A stretch of DNA of 57,380 nucleotides from contig NZ_BAABJJ010000043.1 in the NCBI RefSeq assembly GCF_039543245.1, positions 1 to 57,380 on the forward strand. The letters run 5' to 3'. A program made the translations under genes and the position numbers. Positions 7,544 to 15,390 of this stretch are shown here, piece by piece. The DNA is from Algibacter_G agarivorans. Lineage in GTDB: Bacteria; Bacteroidota; Bacteroidia; Flavobacteriales; Flavobacteriaceae. Each line of letters begins with the position of its first letter. Position 1 is the first letter of the stretch. The notes beneath the pieces were generated by a model. It made no database searches. It was not told the origin of the DNA and saw only the letters and a program-made list of their open reading frames with translations.

Positions 7544-8404
7544 TTGTCGTTAAACTTACAGGATATTCCGCGAGTAAAAACAATTACTAAAGCGGATTTT
7601 TTAAAGCACTATTTTAAGCCACAAAAACCTGTGGTTATTGAGCGCTTTATTGAAGACTGGCCCGCATACACCAAATGGAATTTGGACTATATGAAAGCGA
7701 TTGGCGGGGATTTAACTATCCCGCTTTATGATGACAGACCTGTGGATTACAGAGATGGTTTTAATGAACCACATGCTAAAATGAAATTGAGCGATTATGT
7801 GGATTTATTGAAGAACAAACCTACTAAATATCGTATTTTTTTATGGAATGCGCTCAAGGAAATCCCTGCATTGCAAAAAGATTTTAACTTCCCTGATTTT
7901 GGATTACGATTAATGAAAGGCATACCCATGCTGTTTTTCGGCGGAAGAGATTCGCATACTTTTATGCATTATGATATTGATTTAGCCAATATTTTTCACT
8001 TTCATTTTGAAGGCAAAAAGCAATGTATTTTGTTTGACCAAGAACAGAACGGTTTTTTGTATAAAATCCCGCATTCTCTTATTGCAAGAGAAGATATCGA
8101 TTTTAACAATCCTGATTTTGACAAATGGCCGATGTTAAAAAAAGCTAAGGGCTATAAAACAGAACTTAACCATGGTGAAGTTTTATATATGCCCGAAGGA
8201 TATTGGCACCACATGCGCTATCTAACGCCTGGGTTTTCTATGAGCTTACGTGCTATTGCCAGAAATCCCAAAAATTTTGGAAAGGCAGTTTATAACGTTT
8301 TTATTATGCGCAATTACGATAATGTAATGCGCCGTATTAAAGGGCAGAAATGGATAGATTGGAAAAATGAACAAGCCATAGTTAGAACGCATAAGCATTT
8401 ATAA
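7544..8404 (+). CDS. Cupin-like (JmjC/cupin_8) protein
   Basis: A 286-residue protein resembling JmjC-type Fe(II)/2-oxoglutarate oxygenases of the cupin_8 group. The metal triad is visible: HYD (H142, D144) within FMHYDIDLANIFHFHF and H222 in MPEGYWHHM. The segment PVVIERFIEDWPAY near residue 30 is typical of the N-terminus of the family. The start must be the TTG at 7544: the family's first residues begin there, and the next ATG would remove 49 conserved residues. The substrate (protein side chain or small molecule) cannot be predicted. It lies 299 bases after bioB, so membership in that operon is doubtful. Confidence 0.85.
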   Translation: MSLNLQDIPRVKTITKADFLKHYFKPQKPVVIERFIEDWPAYTKWNLDYMKAIGGDLTIPLYDDRPVDYRDGFNEPHAKMKLSDYVDLLKNKPTKYRIFLWNALKEIPALQKDFNFPDFGLRLMKGIPMLFFGGRDSHTFMHYDIDLANIFHFHFEGKKQCILFDQEQNGFLYKIPHSLIAREDIDFNNPDFDKWPMLKKAKGYKTELNHGEVLYMPEGYWHHMRYLTPGFSMSLRAIARNPKNFGKAVYNVFIMRNYDNVMRRIKGQKWIDWKNEQAIVRTHKHL

Positions 8405-8412
8405 ATATTAAG

Positions 8413-8442
8413 TTTCATTTTAAAAAACTTGTAATATATTTG
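8413..8442 (+). promoter_or_regulatory. Promoter of the barrel gene at 8468
   Basis: TTTC (8413-8416), an 18-base spacer and TATATTTG (8435-8442) match the Bacteroidetes consensus TTTG-N19-TANNTTTG with one change. The predicted leader is about 20 bases. Confidence 0.5.
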
Positions 8443-8467
8443 CCAACTTAAAATTTAAACTCAAATC

Positions 8468-8983
8468 ATGAAAAAATCAATTTTATTATTAGCAATATTA
8501 AGTGTATCACTTATTAACGCTCAGGCTTATATAGGAAATGGTGATAACAAATTCCAGGTTGGCGCTAACCTTCAAGATAACGGTACTGGTCTTAATTTAA
8601 GTTACGATTTTGGTATTGGCGAAAATATTTCTATTGGAATATCCTCTACTTACCTTTTAGGTGTTGACGATGCCTTAAAAAACCATGTAGATGACAGCCT
8701 TGATGCCAATTTTGACAATCGTTTTGATGTTAGAGCGCGTTTTAATGCGAACCTAGGAAATGTGATAAATATTGATGAGAACTTTGATGTGTATCCTGGG
8801 TTAAGTCTTGGGCTTAAAAACTTTGGCGGGCATTTAGGAGCGCGTTACTTTTTTACTGAAGGCTTTGGTATTTTTACCGAATTAAACGTCCCATTTGCAA
8901 AATACAAAACAGGCACTTTAACAGCTGCTGAAACCTTACATAATCAATTTACTGTTAATTTAGGTGCTTCTTTTAATTTATAA
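8468..8983 (+). CDS. Outer-membrane beta-barrel-like protein (DUF6646-like)
   Basis: A 171-residue protein with a signal peptide (MKKSILLLAILSVSLINAQ). Its alternating hydrophobic strands are rich in glycine and aromatic residues, for example LNLSYDFGIGENISIGISSTY and GGHLGARYFFTEGFGIFTE, ending in FTVNLGASFNL. This pattern suggests an 8-stranded barrel or a small periplasmic sandwich. It resembles a small flavobacterial family I associate with DUF6646. It has its own promoter and is followed by a strong terminator shared with recX on the opposite strand. Function unknown. Confidence 0.7.
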   Translation: MKKSILLLAILSVSLINAQAYIGNGDNKFQVGANLQDNGTGLNLSYDFGIGENISIGISSTYLLGVDDALKNHVDDSLDANFDNRFDVRARFNANLGNVINIDENFDVYPGLSLGLKNFGGHLGARYFFTEGFGIFTELNVPFAKYKTGTLTAAETLHNQFTVNLGASFNL

Positions 8984-9001
8984 AAACGAATCAATTCTTA
9001 C

Positions 9002-9043
9002 AAAAAAAAGAGGTCATAGAAATCATCTATGACCTCTTTTTTT
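9002..9043. terminator. Bidirectional intrinsic terminator
   Basis: AGAGGTCATAGA (9009-9020), loop AATCA, TCTATGACCTCT (9026-9037): a perfect 12-bp stem flanked by an A run on the left and a T run on the right. It serves both the barrel gene and the convergent recX. Confidence 0.9.
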
Positions 9044-9048
9044 GTTTG

Positions 9049-9522
9049 TTATTTGATTAATTCGTAGGCTTTTTCATATACTAAATGCGATTCCCACCCT
9101 CTATAAAGCAGATAATCGATTAATTTTTTTCGTTTCTTAAAAATGTTATTTTCTTTAATCAATTTGACTCTTTTTTCGGCTAAATCATTGAAAACTTCGA
9201 TATACTCCGTGTTTTCAATTTCTGCAAGTGCCTGATTTATATTAACTTTGCCTATGTCTTTTTTCTTTAATTCAAAAGTTAATCGACGACGGCCCCAAGC
9301 CTTAATTCTAAACTTACCACTTACAAATGTTTTGGCAAAACGTTCTTCATTAAGAAAGTTATGTTCAAGCAAATGAACTATAATCACATCGATAGCCTCG
9401 GGTATCATGTACATAGTCTCTAACTTATTTCTAACTTCTTGATGGCAGCGTTCCTGATACGCACAATAATACTCCAGTTTTTTGGTGGCTTCTTGTACCG
9501 TATATGTTTTTTTTGATTGCAT
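9049..9522 (-). CDS. recX: Regulatory protein RecX
   Basis: RecX binds RecA and limits its filament assembly and activity in recombination. The 157-residue protein shows the three-helix repeats of the family: YTVQEATKKLEYYCAYQERC with H/E/V-R-KL following, then LLEHNFLNEERFAKTFVSGK, RIKAWGRRRLTFELKKKDI and a final LIDYLLYRGWESHLVYE. The ATG at 9522 is clear. It is convergent with the upstream barrel gene and divergent from the T9SS cargo gene at 9607. A box CAAAAATA at 9530-9537 (minus TATTTTTG) is very close to the start and may be coincidental. Confidence 0.93.
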   Translation of the reverse strand: MQSKKTYTVQEATKKLEYYCAYQERCHQEVRNKLETMYMIPEAIDVIIVHLLEHNFLNEERFAKTFVSGKFRIKAWGRRRLTFELKKKDIGKVNINQALAEIENTEYIEVFNDLAEKRVKLIKENNIFKKRKKLIDYLLYRGWESHLVYEKAYELIK

Positions 9523-9606
9523 AGCTTATCAAAAATAACAATAGAACCATTAATAACAAGAATAAAATTTATAAAAGCCAAATCTAAATTTTAAAACTTA
9601 ACGATT

Positions 9607-11910
9607 ATGAAAAAGATTACTTATATAAAATCGATTACAATTACAATTGCACTTTTTGGTGTAGTTGCTTTAGGTTTTGGACAAGATATTTTTTCAAATA
9701 TAATAACTGGAACAAACCCAGGACAAATTAATCCTTATTTCACAGGGCAATATGTTGACCCCAACATTTCAGTTAATGGAATTAGCAGAGGAATTGGGGT
9801 TAGTGGAAGAAATGCAAATGACAGATATAACGCTATTAATTGGGATTCAGCAAGCTTAGACCTTAATGATTATTTTGAATTTACGTTAACACCAAATACA
9901 ACATTTGAAATTGACTTTGTAAATTTTGTTTATACAGGTCAAGTCTCACCAACAGGTCCAATAAATTTCGCTTTTAGAAGTAGTTTAGATGGTTATAGTG
10001 CAAATATTGGAATTCCAACGACAAGTGGTACAACAATAGATTTATCTTCTGGTACTTACCAAGATATATCAAGTGCAATAACATTTCGGTTTTATGGTTG
10101 GGGAGCTAGCGGTTCCACTGGGACTTTTAGCATTAATGATTTTACTTTTAACGGTGTTATTTCTGCCTTAACTTGTCCAACTACTGTAACATGGAATGGA
10201 ACATCTTGGGATGCTCCTCCTACATCTACAACTTCTGTTGTAATCGATGGAGACTATACTGCTACAACAGCTAATAGCTTTTCAGCATGTAGCTTATATA
10301 TTAATGAAGTATCATCAAGCACTACTAATCCTGTAATTGTAAGAGTAAATAATGGTGGATTTATAGAAGTTGAAAACAACGTGATTGTTGATGGTACTTT
10401 AATAGTTGAAACTCAAGGAAACTTTGTTCAGCGTGGCAATACAGGTACTTTTACAGTTAGCGGTACTGGTACAGCATCTGTTAATAAAATAACTCCACCA
10501 AAAGCCGATTGGTTTTATTATACTTATTGGAGTTCTCCTGTTGTTGGAGAAACCATAGGAAATGTATTTCCTCTTGTAGATGCGGATAGGCGTTATTCAT
10601 TCAATGCAGCAGGCTTTGTAGATACAGATGGAGATGATATAGGTGAAACTGGTAACGATTGGCAAACTGCAATGGCTGGAAATACGATGTTACCTGGTGT
10701 TGGTTATGCTGCAACTGCGGCTCGACTTCATTTTCCTGGAGCAACAGATATTGCAACTTTTACAGGAGAATTTAATACACGAGATGTTCCCGTAAACATT
10801 ACTTTTAATCCTGCTAATCTTGGGATGAAGTGGAACTTTATTGGAAACCCTTATCCTTCTGCTATAGATTTTAATGCTTTTCATACTGCAAATTCTACAG
10901 TTGTAGAAGGTGTGGCTTATTTTTGGGATCAAGGCACCCCACCAAGTACAGCTAATCCAGGTAATGAAAACTTAAATTTTAGTTTAGATGATTATGCTAC
11001 ATATGCTGTTGGCGTTGGTGGTGTTGGCGCTAGGGGAGATACTGGAAGTCAACCTAATGGTTTTATAGCATCTGGTCAAGGCTTTTTTATTCCTTCAACA
11101 GCTATTGGTGGTACAGCTACATTTACCAACGCTATGCGTATGGCAAATGGCACAAGTAATACGCAGTTTTTTAAAGCTGCTAGTGCAAAAAAATCGAGTA
11201 CTTCTAGTTCTTCAGAAAACAGACTTTGGGTAAACTTAACATCAGATAATGGTGTGTTTAATCAAATACTTGTTGGCTACGTTGACAATGCTACTAATGC
11301 TTATGACGGCATGGCCTTTGATGCGCCTAGATTAATTCCTGAAAATTATGGTGCAGTTTTATATTCTACAATTGAAAACGTAGACACAAAATACGTAATT
11401 CAAGGGAAAAGTTTAAATAGTATAAATAATGATGAAGTTTTAAATATTGGTTTTAGCACCAAAATTGATGTGCCAACTTTATACAAACTATCTATTGCAC
11501 AATTACAAGGTCATTTTTTAAACAACAACACCATTTATATAAAAGACAATCTACTTAACAAACTACACAATTTATCTACTTCAGATTACACATTTACATC
11601 TGAAACTGGAGAGTTTAATGACCGTTTTGAAATTGTATTTAATGACAATGCTTTATCCACTAATGATGTTATTTCAGATTCAAAATCACTTAAAATTGTT
11701 GAACTTAAAGATGACAATGTACAATTCACAACTTCTAATACTATAAAAACAATTAGAATATTTGATTTGTTAGGAAGACAATTATATGAGTTTAAAGGTC
11801 AGACTAATTCTGAAACTTACAAGCTTTCAAAAATAAGTAGCACGGTTTATATTGCTAAAGTTGAATTATCAAACGGAGCAATTATTACTAAAAAAGCTGT
11901 AAAAAGATAA
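9607..11910 (+). CDS. Secreted T9SS cargo protein
   Basis: A 767-residue protein with a signal peptide (residues 1-25, ending ALGFGQ). Its T9SS type A sorting domain covers about the last 75 residues: TIRIFDLLGRQLYEF, then SSTVYIAKVELSNG and ITKKAVKR. The middle is beta-rich and low in complexity, with repeated G, T and S. It contains a segment common in flavobacterial surface proteins: YWSSPVVGE, WNFIGNPYPSAIDF, GQGFFIPS and NRLWVNLTSD. No catalytic motif is recognised, so it is probably a surface or adhesive protein. The 1215-region protein at 38.4-42.0 kb shares the same late module (YWSSPVGA, LLGNPYASAIDI, GQGFI). Confidence 0.8.
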   Translation: MKKITYIKSITITIALFGVVALGFGQDIFSNIITGTNPGQINPYFTGQYVDPNISVNGISRGIGVSGRNANDRYNAINWDSASLDLNDYFEFTLTPNTTFEIDFVNFVYTGQVSPTGPINFAFRSSLDGYSANIGIPTTSGTTIDLSSGTYQDISSAITFRFYGWGASGSTGTFSINDFTFNGVISALTCPTTVTWNGTSWDAPPTSTTSVVIDGDYTATTANSFSACSLYINEVSSSTTNPVIVRVNNGGFIEVENNVIVDGTLIVETQGNFVQRGNTGTFTVSGTGTASVNKITPPKADWFYYTYWSSPVVGETIGNVFPLVDADRRYSFNAAGFVDTDGDDIGETGNDWQTAMAGNTMLPGVGYAATAARLHFPGATDIATFTGEFNTRDVPVNITFNPANLGMKWNFIGNPYPSAIDFNAFHTANSTVVEGVAYFWDQGTPPSTANPGNENLNFSLDDYATYAVGVGGVGARGDTGSQPNGFIASGQGFFIPSTAIGGTATFTNAMRMANGTSNTQFFKAASAKKSSTSSSSENRLWVNLTSDNGVFNQILVGYVDNATNAYDGMAFDAPRLIPENYGAVLYSTIENVDTKYVIQGKSLNSINNDEVLNIGFSTKIDVPTLYKLSIAQLQGHFLNNNTIYIKDNLLNKLHNLSTSDYTFTSETGEFNDRFEIVFNDNALSTNDVISDSKSLKIVELKDDNVQFTTSNTIKTIRIFDLLGRQLYEFKGQTNSETYKLSKISSTVYIAKVELSNGAIITKKAVKR

Positions 11911-12255
11911 TTGTCTTTACGAATATATTGTGCTTCTAGAAAAGCTGAAATTATAACACAGGGTTTTCACGGAGATACACAGAGCGTTTTAAAATGTTTT
12001 CAAAATCCTTGTAAATTCATACTTTGCGAGTCTGTAAAAAACCTGCGTATCTCAGCGAAATAAACGTTGATTTTTCAGTCTTCGCTTTGCGCCTTCGCGT
12101 CTTTTCGCGACAAAAACCTTTTCGAATCTCTGCAAAACAAGGCCTATTTTTTTAGTCTTCGCTTTGCCTCCTAGCATCGTTACAAGACACGGATTAATCT
12201 TACAAATTACAATTTAGCAGATTACCCCAACTTTTTAAAAAGTTTCGTAATGAGG
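11911..12255. other. Gene-free gap between convergent genes, repeat-rich
   Basis: No gene is seen. It holds degenerate repeats: TCTTCGCTTTGC appears at about 12078 and again near 12158, and there are CACGGAGATACACAGAG and CGCGTCTTTTCGCG segments. A 16-bp palindrome AACTTTTTAAAAAGTT lies at about 12229-12245, near the end of the TonB receptor gene, and could help terminate it. Confidence 0.4.
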
Positions 12256-14667
12256 TTACAAACTATATTTTAATGACAAAATAAAGTTCCGTCCTGCTGC
12301 TGCAATACCAGACGAATAGGTTTTATAACGTTGGTCTGTTATGTTTTCCAAACTCACTGTTATTGTTGTAGAACTGTTTATTTGATATTGCGCTCTAAAA
12401 TTAAGCGTATACCACGATGGGCTATATGGATTGCCGTTTTCATCTAAAGCATAGATATAATCTTTTTCAATTTCTGATGGTGCTAATTGATTAAAAGATA
12501 AATCGCCATTATAATTAGCAAATACATCCAGTTTTAAGTTTTTAGAATTCCAAACCAAATGTGTATTTCCAAAATTTGGTGCTACATGACGAATAGGAAC
12601 TTCTATATCGCCTGCCGCTTCTGTTCCACCAATAATACTATATTGAGAATTCAGATTAAGTCCATTAGTAATAGCCATTTTTAACCCTACTTCAAAACCA
12701 TAAATCCAAGCTTTTGAAGCATTTTGTATGGCTTGCACATTACTTAATTCGCCATCATAAATAATTTCTGTCTCGCCATTTAAATTATAATCTCTTCGCA
12801 CTAAAGCGTTATCTAAATAGGTATAGTATGTACTCATATCAAGCACTAATTTATCATCAAAATTTAATTTCAATCCCAACTCCCCACCATAAGCGTACTC
12901 TGGTCTTAAAGTTTCATTTGGCACGACTACAGAACCTGGTTCTGAATCGAACACCTTACCAATATCATCAATATTGGGGGCTCTAAAAGCAGACGATGCA
13001 TTTAATTTCCATTGCAAAGTTCTATTTGGCGACCAACTGATACCTGCAGTTCCTGTAAGTGCTCCTGCTTCATTTTTTGATGATTCAAAAGGTAAATTTA
13101 AAAACACATTATTTTCTTTAAAATCAGCCTTAGAAATCACATGATTAAAACGTAAGCCCGACTGAAATACAAATTTAGGGCTGGGTTTATATTTAATACT
13201 AGAATAGACAGCCGCAGACTGCCAACTTGCTCCATTTGGGTATCGAGAAACCGTTGGAGATACTATGTTATTAGATATATCTTCTTCTTCGCCATGAGAC
13301 ATCACTTTATTATAAACATACTCTACACCGTAAAAAAATTGGGTTTTAAGACTAAATCTTTTTTCTAAATCTAAATTAAATGAATACGCATCAACAGCTT
13401 CTTCTCGAATATTACGAGTTGACGATTGAAAATCTCTATCTATTCTACTTTCTTGAAAATTTTGATAAGCTATGGTAGCTTTTATTTTATCATATAAATT
13501 GGAACGACTGCTTAGTTTAGTAACTTGTAAATTAGACATAAACCATTGCTGCGGTCCATAGTTCCACTCTGCGGAACGCAACACGTCATTTCTATAGCGA
13601 ATTAAGCGATCATACCTTGGGACATCTGATGTTGTAGTATAAAAAACCCCTAAATCAAAGCTTAAATCTTTAAAGGGTTTATAATGCACTTTCTGCATCA
13701 TATTTAATTGATTATATCCAGAAAATTTTTGAACTAAAGGGTCGTTGTTTTGAATGATAACATCGCCATTACTTGTTGCTAAAGCAAATTCTGGTCTTAG
13801 ATATTCAGTAGGCCCGTGACTTCCCATTTTTAAATCGCCAAAACTTGTATAACTAGCATTGGTAACAAATGCCCATTTTTTGTACCCCAAATTAAAATCA
13901 AAATGCCCTGTTTTTTCATCACTGGCTGAAGCGTACCTTAATACTGCGTTAGAACTAAACACTAATGAATCAGAATTGGATAATTTTGGTTTTTGGGTAT
14001 AAAAACCCATAACTCCACCAATAGCGTCACTTCCATATATAACAGAACCCGAACCTAAAGTAACTTCGGTGTTTTGAATAGAAAAAGGGTCTACGGCAAT
14101 AACATTTTGTAGATTTCCACCTCTAAAAATGGCGTTATTCATTCTTATGCCATCTACAGTTATTAATAGTCTGTTGGTAGAAAAACCCCTAATCATTGGG
14201 CTTCCTCCACCTAACTGGCTTTTCTGTACATATACCTGCCCTGTATTCTCTAATAAATCGGCACTGGTTTGTGGATTTATAAATTGAATACTTTTAGTAT
14301 TCATACTGACTATTTTTTGGGGTATATCTTTTTTGCTTTGTTCAAACTTTGAAGCAGAAATAACAATCTCTTCTAGCCCCTGAGTATTTGAAACTAAATA
14401 CACTTTATTTGAATGCCCTAACTTTAGTTTGGTTAGTTTTTTTAAAACATGCGATAAATGTTTAAAATAAATGATTTCAGTATCCGAAAAATCATCTAAT
14501 TCTGCCTCGCCTCTAAAATTGGTAATCCCACTTTTAGATTTATCAACATTGTAAATAGCTACGCCAGAAATAGGTTCTTTAGTTACTTCATTAAGAACTT
14601 TAATGTTCTGAGCCTGAGTGGCTATAGAAACAAGTAATAAGAAGAAAGTAATATATAAAAACCTCAT
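12256..14667 (-). CDS. TonB-dependent outer-membrane receptor
   Basis: An 803-residue receptor importing an unknown ligand through the outer membrane with TonB energy. It has a signal peptide (MRFLYITFFLLLVSIATQAQ) and a short carboxypeptidase-regulatory-like domain (EVTKEPISGVAIYNV). The plug domain contains EEIVISASKFEQSKKDIPQ, SPMIRGFSTNRLLITVDGI and GSGSVIYGSDAIGGVM. A 22-strand-type barrel follows, ending in NFILSLKYSL with a terminal aromatic-hydrophobic pattern. Plug details resemble haem/transferrin-type and vitamin receptors more than SusC. It starts 3 bases after recO ends and is the last gene of the porZ-recO group. Confidence 0.92.
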   Translation of the reverse strand: MRFLYITFFLLLVSIATQAQNIKVLNEVTKEPISGVAIYNVDKSKSGITNFRGEAELDDFSDTEIIYFKHLSHVLKKLTKLKLGHSNKVYLVSNTQGLEEIVISASKFEQSKKDIPQKIVSMNTKSIQFINPQTSADLLENTGQVYVQKSQLGGGSPMIRGFSTNRLLITVDGIRMNNAIFRGGNLQNVIAVDPFSIQNTEVTLGSGSVIYGSDAIGGVMGFYTQKPKLSNSDSLVFSSNAVLRYASASDEKTGHFDFNLGYKKWAFVTNASYTSFGDLKMGSHGPTEYLRPEFALATSNGDVIIQNNDPLVQKFSGYNQLNMMQKVHYKPFKDLSFDLGVFYTTTSDVPRYDRLIRYRNDVLRSAEWNYGPQQWFMSNLQVTKLSSRSNLYDKIKATIAYQNFQESRIDRDFQSSTRNIREEAVDAYSFNLDLEKRFSLKTQFFYGVEYVYNKVMSHGEEEDISNNIVSPTVSRYPNGASWQSAAVYSSIKYKPSPKFVFQSGLRFNHVISKADFKENNVFLNLPFESSKNEAGALTGTAGISWSPNRTLQWKLNASSAFRAPNIDDIGKVFDSEPGSVVVPNETLRPEYAYGGELGLKLNFDDKLVLDMSTYYTYLDNALVRRDYNLNGETEIIYDGELSNVQAIQNASKAWIYGFEVGLKMAITNGLNLNSQYSIIGGTEAAGDIEVPIRHVAPNFGNTHLVWNSKNLKLDVFANYNGDLSFNQLAPSEIEKDYIYALDENGNPYSPSWYTLNFRAQYQINSSTTITVSLENITDQRYKTYSSGIAAAGRNFILSLKYSL

Positions 14668-14670
14668 GTT

Positions 14671-15390
14671 TTAACTAAAAACTTGATTAAATACCTGTAG
14701 TGATTTAGGGGTTTTAAAACTCCCCAAATGTAGTTCAAAATAAAGCAACATCATACTTAAAAACGACTGTCTTTGCTTGGCGTTAATTTTCACATTAGGT
14801 AATCCATCAAATGTTGTGCCTAATAACTGTTTTAGGAGCGCTAAATTTTCGCTAGACACAATGTACCTGTTATTTGATTTCAATTCAAATTTACCTTCGC
14901 TTAAATCAAAAAAAGGGTATTCAATGTTTGTAGTCTCTGGATAAAATCCTAGGTATTTAGTTAATTTCAATAAGAATAACAAATGAAAATTAGCGTATTC
15001 GGATTGAGAATCCAACCATAAAAGCGTATTTTCCAAATAACTGAATAGCGTCTCGTTTTGTTCTTCTTCTTGTAAGGTACTTGTTAAAACCTCAGATAAA
15101 AACATAACAATGGCGCTTTTTAAAACATGCGAATGCAAACTTCTGTAAATGCAATTAAGTTTTGTGTCTTTAATAGTTTGTAAAGACCTATTATTCTTAT
15201 AAAGAAACCCAATTTGCAATTGAGACAATAACTGAAAGTAGGCAACCTTTGTGTTTCCCTTTTTACTTTTTAAAACACCTCTTAACAGGAAACTTACAAC
15301 GCCTAATTGTTGCGTGTAACATTTAACTATTAAGTCATTATCCCTATATTTTAATTTAGATAGAACAATAGCATTTGTAGTAATGAGCAT
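14671..15390 (-). CDS. recO: DNA repair protein RecO
   Basis: RecO loads RecA onto SSB-coated DNA together with RecR. The 239-residue protein has the N-terminal OB fold: TNAIVLSKLKYRDNDLIVKCYTQ, then GVVSFLLRGVLKSKKGN. An alpha-helical domain follows with LFSYLENTLLWLD and FHLLFLLKLTKYLGFYP. The four-cysteine zinc site of some RecO proteins is absent. Its ATG (15388-15390) shares one base with the TAA stop of the preceding porZ gene, a TAATG junction that points to translational coupling. The TonB receptor follows 3 bases later. Confidence 0.9.
   Translation of the reverse strand: MLITTNAIVLSKLKYRDNDLIVKCYTQQLGVVSFLLRGVLKSKKGNTKVAYFQLLSQLQIGFLYKNNRSLQTIKDTKLNCIYRSLHSHVLKSAIVMFLSEVLTSTLQEEEQNETLFSYLENTLLWLDSQSEYANFHLLFLLKLTKYLGFYPETTNIEYPFFDLSEGKFELKSNNRYIVSSENLALLKQLLGTTFDGLPNVKINAKQRQSFLSMMLLYFELHLGSFKTPKSLQVFNQVFS

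Noticed and set aside
12229..12245. AACTTTTTAAAAAGTT as a definite terminator of the TonB receptor gene
   Set aside because: It is a short AT-only palindrome without a loop or strong stem, so it is only noted within the gap entry.
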